Source: Candidatus Latescibacterota bacterium (lineage in GTDB: Bacteria > Latescibacterota > UBA2968 > GCA-2709665). From it: 9,514 nucleotides of DNA. Below are positions 1 to 7,123 of the stretch, piece after piece. Under the pieces are notes generated by a model. It did no database searches. It saw only the letters and a list, made by a program, of their open reading frames with translations, and was not told the DNA's origin. How positions within the stretch are numbered: the first letter of the stretch is position 1; each line of letters begins with the position of its first letter. Location of the stretch: positions 1 through 9,514 of the forward strand of contig JASLMQ010000438.1 of NCBI GenBank assembly GCA_030746455.1, in the 5' to 3' direction. The translations under genes and the position numbers were made by a program.

Positions 1-22
1 GCGACACCGTCGCGCCCTTTCT

Positions 23-41
23 CGTTTCGGTAGCCGAAGCG
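23..41 (-). terminator. Possible weak terminator hairpin at the operon end
   Basis: Arms at 23-30 and 34-41 form an 8-base stem with a 3-base loop; on the minus strand one pair is an A-C mismatch. It begins 9 bases after the stop codon of the outer-membrane protein gene. No T run follows, so termination would be inefficient or factor-assisted. Confidence 0.3.
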
Positions 42-50
42 CAAGGAACA

Positions 51-3000
51 TCAGAACCGGAAGAGTAGCCTCAAGCTGAAGGTCAGATCGGTGAGGTCGT
101 TCTGCGGGTAGACCCAATCGACGTATCTGCCCAGGTCCAGACGCAGGCGCAGGATCATCGAGTGAAGGGGATAGAGGTCCAGCGCAGTGCTCGATCCGAA
201 CTGATAGGTGGTCTCGTCGCTGGTGCCGCTTCCCCGTCGGTGGGCCGCGGAGAGGCTCTGTCGGGCCTCCAGGCGTCGAATCCGCAGGAAGCCCTGTCGC
301 CTCCAGATCAGGTCGGTCCGTGCCTCCCAGTCGTGAAGTCCCTCTCGCACGTCCCGATCATCCTCCTGAAGGCGACGATAGCGCAGGTACAGGGTGTTCT
401 GGAGCCCCGCGGTCCAGCGTCTCTCTATCCAGGCGGAAGGCTCGATGGTCCAGTCGGATCTCTGGCCGCTCCGGGCCCGATGAACCTGGCGGTACTGAAG
501 GCTGAGCCGGGTCCGGTATCCAAGCTTCATGTCCAGCTTCTCTGTCCAGCGCCAGTATCGGTTCACAAAGGCGCTCGCCGCCGCCAGCTCCTGCCGACTC
601 CTCTCGATCAGGCTGTGCAAGAACCATCGGGTGCCGGGACGCAGTTCGTTCCTGAGTGCGACGGTGCGTCCGACCTGGGCGTCCTGGAGTCTCCGGCGGT
701 CCAGGCTGAACAGGCGCCACACCCTGGAGCCCATTTCCTCGTCGGTGTTTCCCGATCCGGTGAGCGATTGGGTCAGATCGAGATCGAAATGGAATGGTGC
801 CAGCCGACTCCAGACCTGGCCCGGCGACATCCTGAGGTTGAGCTGGGCATACTGGAGCAGGCCCGCTTCCCTGGTGGCGGAGCCCGAATGGAAATACTGA
901 GACACCCGATTCTCCGCCCGGACGTTCAGCTGCATGGGGCGCCATTTCTCGTGCACGAGATCGACCAGCAATCGTTCCGACCGCAGGAGGGGGCGCCGCC
1001 GTCCACCTGTCGGTGCGTCGTCCAGGTCGCTCTGGCGGTAGATCAGCGTGCCCTGGACCTGCTCGCGGATCGTCGTGTTCAGCCGCAAGTGGCCCAGGTG
1101 AAACGCCTGGCGGCCGGAGGTCTTGGATCCGGACCGTCTTCCCACACGCAGCAGGGCTTCGGCCTTCAGCCGCCGGAGGGAGAGTTTGCGGCACCACGAT
1201 TTGGGCAGCTGGTAGACGAATCGGGTCTGAAGCAGCGTCTTTCGCGAGGTGCCGCTTCCCCCTCGGGTCTCCGTGTTCTGGAGGTCCAGACGCAGGCTCG
1301 GGAAGCGCGCCCTGTGGAAGAGGAGGCCGAGACCGGCGGCTCGGTCCGTAGGGGTGACCCCGTGGGACGCGGCCGATCCCCGCGACCTCTGCCATTCTCC
1401 GGTGAAGCGCAGATCGTCACGCAGATCAAGGGAAGAGGAGAGCCCTGCCGCAGACCGCACGTCCCCCACCACCCGTTGGGGGCGATAAAGGTTCTGGTAG
1501 TCCTGTGTGTAGCTCCTATGGTACGACCGGACCCGGAGCCGGGGCGAGCTCAGCCACGCCTCGACATCGCTCCCCGCCAGGGAGCCCGTCCTGGGGTTGT
1601 AGGCCAGGCCGGGCGTGATCCGCAGGTCAAAGGCCCCAAGGGTCTCGCGGAACTCGCCGTGGAGAGAGAGGAGGTCCCGCACCCCCTCTGTACCGGGATG
1701 CGCCGAGTCCTCGGCCGTGAACTGAAGCCAGTCGCCCTGGACAGTGAAGCGGTCCGACGGACTCCAGCTCATGGTGGCCGCCCGAACCCGCTCGGCGTCC
1801 TCGCCGGCATAGTATTCGTACTCGATCTCGATCCGGGTGTCCGTGCTTACGGCCTCCTCCCGCACGAAAACGAGGGTGCCGTTCGTGTAGTCCAGGACAT
1901 AGTCCCTGCCGCTGGCAGCCGCCAGGCCATCTAGCCTCAGCACCTCGCTGCCCCGGACGAGATGTCGCTGCTTCAGCTGGATCAGCGACCGCTCGGTCTG
2001 GTAGCGAGCCACCAATCTGTAGTGCGAGCGCGGATGGGCCGGATCGTAGACCGAGTCGGGGAAGGGAGAGGCCCCGGGGAGGATAAGAAGACCGTTCGAG
2101 AAGTCGACCCACTCCGGATCGGCGCGTCCATCTCCGTCGTCGTCGATTCCGAAGCGGGCGATCGGCACCGACGTGTCCGACGTGTCGGTGATGGCCAGAT
2201 CGAAGGTGAAGGGGATGATGCCGGCGCCACCCAGATGGTAGATGTTCCGCCGGGCCGTAGAGACTATCCCGCCGTGCTGCAGGACCGACTCGCCGGGTCC
2301 CTCCTTTGAGGTGTATGCAGCGACCAGGGTCCAGCCCGACATAACCGGCCTGTAGAACCGGATGACGTTCGCCTTCGAGTAGAACTGGAAGTCCTCGCCC
2401 TCTCTCCACAGGTCGTAATCCCCGGTGACCCCGGCGACAGTGTGACGGGCCAGCGTTCGGGCCGTGTTGTTTCCAGCGACGAGATCGTCCACGTAGATCC
2501 GGATGCCTTCCGGTGGGTCGTGCGCGGAGATCAGGTCGGGGATGGCATAGAACTCGTTGCGCGAATAATCCAGGTCCCTCAACACGACCGACGATGTATC
2601 TGCGGCACCCTCGTAGAACTCGTAGGTCTTGCGAGAGCGCAACTCGCCCGCCATGGCCTTCAGGCCGAACCGGCTTCGTTTGAACCGCGGGGTCTTCGGC
2701 CCGGCCTGAAGCCACACATTTCCTCCGAAGATGCTGGCCGGCTCCCCGAATGGGACCTCGCCCTGCTCCCGACGGAAATCCCCCCACCCCAGCTCCCGCA
2801 CCACCTCGTCTCCACGGGCCTTGTACTGGACTCCGTACATCGTTTCGCTGTAGTCCGCGTTGTTGTAGAAGCCCGACAGGCTTCTCTCCTCCCCGAACGT
2901 CAGCCGGTTCTTCACGTCCAGCCGCTCTCCCCAGATCCTGTGAGGATCGCCTCCCCCGGAAGGCGTGAAGAACTGCCTGTGCTCGTGGATCACCGCTGCC

Positions 3001-4244
3001 CGGCTTCCCTGCCAACTCCACGTTGCGTTGCCCAAAGGGATACTGCCACCCGCCTCGTTGTCGAACAGGTCTCGAGCGATCTGCCCCCAGGACCTTTCTC
3101 TGCCGCCCTTCCTGGACACGGTTGCATAGCTGACCCACGGGTCCTGTTGTGACCGTCTGTGGTCTATGTGCTCCGGGTTCAGCAGGATCGCCAGGCCGCC
3201 GTTCACGTACACGGACTCGTAGCTGGAGGCGGTCAGGCCAGAGGCGTAGTCCAGGATCTCCCAGTTCCTCTCGGATCGGTCCCATGCCAGGACGCTATGG
3301 TCCGTGAGTACCCACACGCTCCGGGGGTCGACCGTCCCATCCGCCAGCCGTGATGTCCTGAGGTAGGCGTTCCCCTCGAACTCCCGCCAGACCTCGGTGC
3401 CCGCCTCGTAGACGTACAGGCCCAGCCGGGTGATCGCCCAGATGCGATCCTCTTCGACCACCACTTCCAGGAGGCTGTCTCGGCGGAGATAGGGCTGGAG
3501 GTGGGGGTGTCGACTCAGAAGCTCGGGGTCGAACCGAACGAGTCCGGCCTCGCCGGCAAGCCACACCTCATCACCCAGAAGGAACATCCGATCCGGGATC
3601 GGTGCCCCTTCCGCACCGATGGCGTGGTGTCGCCACCTCTCATACTGGGGATCGTACTCCGAGAGACCCCGATCGGTGAGCATCCAGATCCGGCCGTCCC
3701 GCACCACGATATCGCTCGCCGGTCGTCCCGAGAGGCCGTGTGCGTCTCCGAACGCCTCCCACTCCTCGATCAGCAGGTCGTAGCGTGCCACACCGCTGTC
3801 GGTCGCAATCCAGACCGTGTCGTCCTGCAGGGCCAGCCCGTTGACGGCATTGGAGGGAAGCCCGCTGGTCACGTCGAAGAAGAGCCACTCGTTCAGCCGG
3901 ATGTGCAGCGCTGCCAGCCCGTGGTCCAGGATGCACCAGAGCCATTCGTCGCCGTAGTGGAGCTGCCTGACGGCAGGAGCGACTCCGTTTCTAGAGGGGG
4001 ATGCGCGTTTGAAGGAGTCATCGTCCGGATTGTACCGGTAGAGCCCGTGGGGGGTGCCGACCCAGACTTGATTCTCCGCTTCGATGACGGGGTACCGACG
4101 GTGAAGGTTGATCTCCGCGGAGCGCGGTTCACCCGGCCAGGCGAGGATGAGGAGTGCGGCAAGCACACTCCAGTGAACTGCAGGAAGGTAGGAGCGGAAG
4201 ACCGTGTGGTGGGAGGCGCAGACGACGCGTGTGGAACGGCGCAT
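51..4244 (-). CDS. Large outer-membrane protein: N-terminal beta-propeller, SprA-like modules, C-terminal beta-barrel
   Basis: The protein has 1397 residues from the ATG at 4244; an upstream in-frame ATG at 4334 would add 30. I prefer 4244 because a basic stretch and a hydrophobic core (SVLAALLILAW, about residues 26-36) follow it as a signal peptide; neither ATG has a good Shine-Dalgarno. Residues 60-322 hold seven 'VWxxTxxGLxxYD' blades, starting near 60, 102, 144, 186, 227, 268 and 310, a regular 41-42 residue period typical of two-component-regulator propellers. Two modules (about 581-646 and 765-812, the latter with DYVLDYTNGTLVFV and IEIEYEYY) resemble those of SprA-like proteins. An Asp-rich loop, DDDGDGRADPE, lies at 700-710. 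From about 820 onward, alternating hydrophobic and charged strands end in LRLLFRF, a C-terminal aromatic as in BAM-inserted barrels. It is the last gene of the operon. Outer-membrane location is well supported; transport, secretion or display function is unknown. Confidence 0.85.
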   Translation of the reverse strand: MRRSTRVVCASHHTVFRSYLPAVHWSVLAALLILAWPGEPRSAEINLHRRYPVIEAENQVWVGTPHGLYRYNPDDDSFKRASPSRNGVAPAVRQLHYGDEWLWCILDHGLAALHIRLNEWLFFDVTSGLPSNAVNGLALQDDTVWIATDSGVARYDLLIEEWEAFGDAHGLSGRPASDIVVRDGRIWMLTDRGLSEYDPQYERWRHHAIGAEGAPIPDRMFLLGDEVWLAGEAGLVRFDPELLSRHPHLQPYLRRDSLLEVVVEEDRIWAITRLGLYVYEAGTEVWREFEGNAYLRTSRLADGTVDPRSVWVLTDHSVLAWDRSERNWEILDYASGLTASSYESVYVNGGLAILLNPEHIDHRRSQQDPWVSYATVSRKGGRERSWGQIARDLFDNEAGGSIPLGNATWSWQGSRAAVIHEHRQFFTPSGGGDPHRIWGERLDVKNRLTFGEERSLSGFYNNADYSETMYGVQYKARGDEVVRELGWGDFRREQGEVPFGEPASIFGGNVWLQAGPKTPRFKRSRFGLKAMAGELRSRKTYEFYEGAADTSSVVLRDLDYSRNEFYAIPDLISAHDPPEGIRIYVDDLVAGNNTARTLARHTVAGVTGDYDLWREGEDFQFYSKANVIRFYRPVMSGWTLVAAYTSKEGPGESVLQHGGIVSTARRNIYHLGGAGIIPFTFDLAITDTSDTSVPIARFGIDDDGDGRADPEWVDFSNGLLILPGASPFPDSVYDPAHPRSHYRLVARYQTERSLIQLKQRHLVRGSEVLRLDGLAAASGRDYVLDYTNGTLVFVREEAVSTDTRIEIEYEYYAGEDAERVRAATMSWSPSDRFTVQGDWLQFTAEDSAHPGTEGVRDLLSLHGEFRETLGAFDLRITPGLAYNPRTGSLAGSDVEAWLSSPRLRVRSYHRSYTQDYQNLYRPQRVVGDVRSAAGLSSSLDLRDDLRFTGEWQRSRGSAASHGVTPTDRAAGLGLLFHRARFPSLRLDLQNTETRGGSGTSRKTLLQTRFVYQLPKSWCRKLSLRRLKAEALLRVGRRSGSKTSGRQAFHLGHLRLNTTIREQVQGTLIYRQSDLDDAPTGGRRRPLLRSERLLVDLVHEKWRPMQLNVRAENRVSQYFHSGSATREAGLLQYAQLNLRMSPGQVWSRLAPFHFDLDLTQSLTGSGNTDEEMGSRVWRLFSLDRRRLQDAQVGRTVALRNELRPGTRWFLHSLIERSRQELAAASAFVNRYWRWTEKLDMKLGYRTRLSLQYRQVHRARSGQRSDWTIEPSAWIERRWTAGLQNTLYLRYRRLQEDDRDVREGLHDWEARTDLIWRRQGFLRIRRLEARQSLSAAHRRGSGTSDETTYQFGSSTALDLYPLHSMILRLRLDLGRYVDWVYPQNDLTDLTFSLRLLFRF

Positions 4245-4370
4245 GCATCGGCTTTCGCTTGGACTCAGGCCTGATTCCTCAGTAGGGATCCCCCGGGAGG
4301 CCGACTCGGGGTCAGACCCGCCTCTGTGCGTCATTGCGCCACAATGTCCGGCTGAAAGCGAATTCGACCG

Positions 4371-4383
4371 ATTTGGCCCAAAT
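4371..4383. promoter_or_regulatory. Perfect dyad (ATTTGG C CCAAAT) between the second DUF362 gene and the outer-membrane protein gene
   Basis: A 6-base inverted repeat around a single central C lies in the 4335-4401 gap, inside the otherwise GC-rich run. It could be an operator for an internal promoter or a minor RNA hairpin; no convincing -10/-35 pair accompanies it. Confidence 0.35.
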
Positions 4384-4387
4384 GAGG

Positions 4388-4401
4388 TTCCCGCGAGGGA
4401 A
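4388..4401 (-). other. Short hairpin next to the stop codon of the second DUF362 gene
   Basis: TTCCC and GGGAA arms enclose a 4-base loop, immediately downstream of the stop codon at 4404-4402. There is no T tract after it, so it is more likely an RNA-processing or stability element, or a partial attenuator, than a terminator. Confidence 0.35.
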
Positions 4402-5307
4402 TCAGGCCTCTACTTTCTCAACGCGTATCTTCCGGGTGTCGATCTCTCCGACGCCGTTCTTGTGGGAGGCCTTGAGGTGCTCGATCTGTTCGGGGGGGAG
4501 GCGCCTTCCGCCGAATCCGTAGCGGGACGCGACCACGGCATCGAGTGCGAGGATGTCTAGGCCGGCGAAAAGGCGGTTCTCGCGAACGACGGTACCGGGC
4601 CCTGTCGGCCCTCCACTGAGCAGCACCCGACTCGCGTCGACGATGTTGAGCGATGGCCGTACGGCCGTGGCCAGATCCGCTATGGCCTGAGAGAGATCCA
4701 GGCGCGTGTGGAAGGTCGTGCGGTCCCAGATGACACCCATCAGATTCTTGATGGCGAGACTCACGCGCGTGGCCGAATGGTGCTTGGCCGTCGCCAGATT
4801 GATGAAGAGGTCCGCACGGCGAACCACTTTCAGAAGCTCGATCTGCTTCAGGACCCGACCGTCCACGTCCAGGGGTTCGTAGAGCCGCTGCTGATTCGCC
4901 AGCAGTAGCCTTGCGTTCGGGTACTCTGCCACGACGGCGTTGAGCTCGATCTTGTCGAATCGGTTGGATTTGAGCGTGTGGTCCGCGATCACGATCCGTT
5001 TTGCGCCCTTTGAGGCCAGGAAGCTGCACAGGGCATCCACCGCCTGTGGCGAGGTCGTGGTGCCCGACGCCTCGGCGTGGGGCAGGCAGAGATTCGGCTT
5101 GATGAGGACGGTGGCGCGCGACAGGTCCTTCTCCACGAGGCTATCTACCCCGCCCACGGCGGCAAACAGCGCAGCCATCGCATCAGCCGTACGCCCCTCG
5201 ACCTCGAAAACCGACGGCTCTATCGGGGCCCCGTGTACGCGGCCGATCGACAGCAGGTTCGAGGCGAGGGCGCCGGTCCCGATCCTGAGGAAGTCTCTCC
5301 GGTTCAT
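4402..5307 (-). CDS. DUF362 family protein with Tat-type signal peptide (short paralogue)
   Basis: This 301-residue protein opens with NRRDFLRIG (residues 2-10), a twin-arginine motif, followed by a hydrophobic stretch to about residue 27, so it is probably exported folded or membrane-anchored. The remainder matches DUF362: VLIKPNLCLPH (67-77), TSPQAVDAL (85-93), AKHHSATRVSLAIKNLMG (174-191), LNIVDA (220-225) and SGGPTGPGT (231-239). The family is sometimes fused to ferredoxin domains, but no 4Fe-4S cluster motif is visible here, and its biochemical role is not known to me. The ATG overlaps the stop of the lipoprotein gene in ATGA, and AAGG lies four bases upstream, indicating translational coupling. 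It is a shorter paralogue of the DUF362 gene at 5868-7100 and lacks that protein's dockerin-like tail. Family assignment is fairly secure; function is not assigned. Confidence 0.88.
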   Translation of the reverse strand: MNRRDFLRIGTGALASNLLSIGRVHGAPIEPSVFEVEGRTADAMAALFAAVGGVDSLVEKDLSRATVLIKPNLCLPHAEASGTTTSPQAVDALCSFLASKGAKRIVIADHTLKSNRFDKIELNAVVAEYPNARLLLANQQRLYEPLDVDGRVLKQIELLKVVRRADLFINLATAKHHSATRVSLAIKNLMGVIWDRTTFHTRLDLSQAIADLATAVRPSLNIVDASRVLLSGGPTGPGTVVRENRLFAGLDILALDAVVASRYGFGGRRLPPEQIEHLKASHKNGVGEIDTRKIRVEKVEA

Positions 5308-5849
5308 CGCGCCTTCCCATCCACATTCAGAGCGAATTGCTTCAGTATGTTCAGGCTCTCCTCGGTGTCGTCGTTGATCTCAAGATGGACGAAATAGGCA
5401 CCCCGATAGAACGCGAGCACCTGCGAGAACCCGCCGTAACGGACGTACTGGGCGGCGGTTCCGGCCCCGGCGGTCCAGCCGGTCGCCGCACTCATTCCGA
5501 GATCAGGATCGCCGTAGGTGGCCTGGGCGTTGGTTTCGTTCCCCAGATCGTACACGGTCAACCCGAGCTGGTGATCCGCGTTGCCCACCGAACCCCGGTA
5601 GGTCTGGTGCGCTGCCTCCCGGAATCCGTGTCGCTGGTAGATGTCGGCCAAGCCGTTGATGTAGATGGTGAGGTCGGAGATGCTGTTGGCGGTCCACCCG
5701 GTTCCGGAATACGCCCACCCGGTGATCTCGTTGTTCTTCACCAGGAGATCCTCGATCGACAGGATGTCATCGCTGTTCGTCGCCTGCTTACTGCACGCCG
5801 GCGCGAAGATACACAAGCAGATCGGGATCAACCAGGCGGCCACTCTCAT
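5304..5849 (-). CDS. Small lipoprotein, DUF6599-like
   Basis: This 181-residue protein starts with a short basic end, a hydrophobic core (WLIPICLCIFA) and APAC-S, a slightly atypical lipobox with Ala rather than Leu at -3; Cys19 would be the lipidated residue. The mature part contains EITGWAYSGTG (41-51), DLTIYINGLADIYQRHGFREA (59-79), LTVYDLGNETNAQATYG (97-113) and VLAFYRGAYFVHLEI (144-158). This pattern of an 'INGxADxYxxxGF' block, a 'YDxGxxxNAxxxY' block and a late 'F(W/Y)(K/R)GxYxVxL' strand resembles DUF6599, recalled from memory rather than searched. A strong GGGGA lies six bases before the ATG. It begins 18 bases after the larger DUF362 gene and overlaps the start of the smaller one by four bases, so it is probably made together with both. 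It may be a partner or anchor for them; no enzymatic motif is visible. Confidence 0.85.
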   Translation of the reverse strand: MRVAAWLIPICLCIFAPACSKQATNSDDILSIEDLLVKNNEITGWAYSGTGWTANSISDLTIYINGLADIYQRHGFREAAHQTYRGSVGNADHQLGLTVYDLGNETNAQATYGDPDLGMSAATGWTAGAGTAAQYVRYGGFSQVLAFYRGAYFVHLEINDDTEESLNILKQFALNVDGKAR

Positions 5850-5867
5850 TTCGCTTCCCCAGGCAGC

Positions 5868-7100
5868 CTATACCACGCTCTTGCCGAAGAGCTGGGCGAA
5901 CTGCACGAAGTCGTTGAAGCCGACAGACCCGTTTCCGTCCAGGTCGAATTTCGAGTTGAACCCCGCGTCTCCCTCCGATGTGCCGAAGCCCCGGGCGAAC
6001 TCTACAAAGTCGCTGAAGTCCACCTTCCCACTCCCATCGAAGTCCGCCAGCCTCACGCGTGCGGGGTCGACGTCGATTTCCACGGGAGGACTGCTCTGCG
6101 ACGTCGGGTTCGTGAGCCTGACGACATCCATCTGGGAGGGATCATTGGTTCCCAGACGATAAACGCTCGCGGCCGTGTCGATGTGGCTCGCATACGAGGT
6201 GGTGGTGCAACCATTGTCTTCCAGGATTTCCCGGCCCCAGTAGTCGGTGGCCACCATATCCTTGCTAAGGACGATCGTGTTGGCCGTGAACTGGGGATAT
6301 CCATTGGGACCGCCCGACCTCACACCCACCAGGGCGTCGAGGACGTTCACGCGCTGTCTGCTCTTGATGGGGTAGAGGGAACTCAGCGCAGGGATGTAGG
6401 GATCGCCATTGTTGCCGTGGAGCCTGCTCGGCCTGTCGCAGGTGCCGTAGTGGTTCTTGAGGCTCAGGCTGACCCCCGCGACCCCACCGTGGTTCTTGAG
6501 TACGGGGATATTGATGATGTGATCCGCCATCGATGTGACGACTTTGCTGAGCCTCTGGGAGCTTCCGCTCACGTCGTACGAGTCGGTCGAGTAGCCGGCG
6601 GTGTCGCTGCCAATGCACCTCACCCCGGAGGTCGATGAATTGATGGTGTACCCGCTCGACTGCATCCTGCTCGACCTGTCGCCGTAGATGATGATGTTGT
6701 TCTGAGGGAACATCTGTCCGTCGAAGGCCATGCGGGTGAGCCCGTTGATCACGGCCTGGGCCACCTGGGGGTGGGTGGGGATGGAGGGGAAGAGGCAGTT
6801 GACCTTGATGGCCACCGTCTGCGAGGGGGAGATGCTCGGCAACAGCGCCTTCCAGGCCTCGCCCACATCCTGCCTGTCCGCCAGCCACTTGACGCCACTG
6901 TCCACCATCATCTGCACGGTAGGTAGCTTGATTGAGAACCCGGTGGTGGCGTCGTCGTGCTCGGCAATGACCACGCGGCTGGCATCCGAGGAGGGGGACA
7001 GGGACAGCAAAGCCCTCGGGTAGGCGAGGGTCGCAATCCCGGCAACGGAGGTCGTGCGAAGAAAGGCGCGACGATCGACTCGCAGCTGTCTATCGTGCAT
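5868..7100 (-). CDS. Tat-exported DUF362 protein with C-terminal dockerin-like calcium-binding tail
   Basis: The protein has 410 residues. DRRAFLRTT (9-17) is a clear twin-arginine motif followed by a hydrophobic signal region to about residue 35. The DUF362 core spans about 41-330, with VAIKVNCLFPS (96-106), NIPVLKNHGGVAGVSLSLKN (197-216), NVLDALVGVRSGGPNG (252-267) and a late KDMVATDYWG (280-289) block. Two EF-hand-like loops follow: DFDGSGKVDFSD (353-364) and DLDGNGSVGFND (386-397), each leading into a short F-rich helix (FVEFARGFG, FVQFAQLFG). This is the layout of a type I dockerin-like domain, common on exported proteins of FCB-type bacteria. The gene starts 23 bases after the histidine kinase gene, with AGGA seven bases before the ATG, so it is the first structural gene of the operon. 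The enzymatic role is unknown; the tail suggests attachment to a partner or calcium-dependent stability. Confidence 0.9.
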   Translation of the reverse strand: MHDRQLRVDRRAFLRTTSVAGIATLAYPRALLSLSPSSDASRVVIAEHDDATTGFSIKLPTVQMMVDSGVKWLADRQDVGEAWKALLPSISPSQTVAIKVNCLFPSIPTHPQVAQAVINGLTRMAFDGQMFPQNNIIIYGDRSSRMQSSGYTINSSTSGVRCIGSDTAGYSTDSYDVSGSSQRLSKVVTSMADHIINIPVLKNHGGVAGVSLSLKNHYGTCDRPSRLHGNNGDPYIPALSSLYPIKSRQRVNVLDALVGVRSGGPNGYPQFTANTIVLSKDMVATDYWGREILEDNGCTTTSYASHIDTAASVYRLGTNDPSQMDVVRLTNPTSQSSPPVEIDVDPARVRLADFDGSGKVDFSDFVEFARGFGTSEGDAGFNSKFDLDGNGSVGFNDFVQFAQLFGKSVV

Positions 7101-7123
7101 GATCCTGTCCTGTGGTGATGGAC

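Noticed and set aside
230..1262. Shared GGTGCCGCTTCCCC string at two sites of the outer-membrane protein gene
   Set aside because: It encodes the same Gly-Ser-Gly-Thr stretch at two loop positions; too short to be a repeat of significance.
162..1934. Long plus-strand open frame (590 codons) opposite the outer-membrane protein gene
   Set aside because: It lies antisense to a gene with clear domains and a barrel signature. Its protein is low-complexity, rich in Pro, Gly, Arg and Val, with no recognisable motif; the frame is open because of GC-rich third positions of the real gene.
1627..3285. Long minus-strand frame (552 codons) inside the outer-membrane protein gene
   Set aside because: It is an alternative frame of the same strand with Arg/Gly-rich composition and no domain; the main frame carries repeats and modules throughout.
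5337..6638. Plus-strand open frame (433 codons) antisense to the lipoprotein and DUF362 genes
   Set aside because: It crosses two genes and their junction, and has no motif or plausible ribosome-binding site; a shadow of GC-rich codons.
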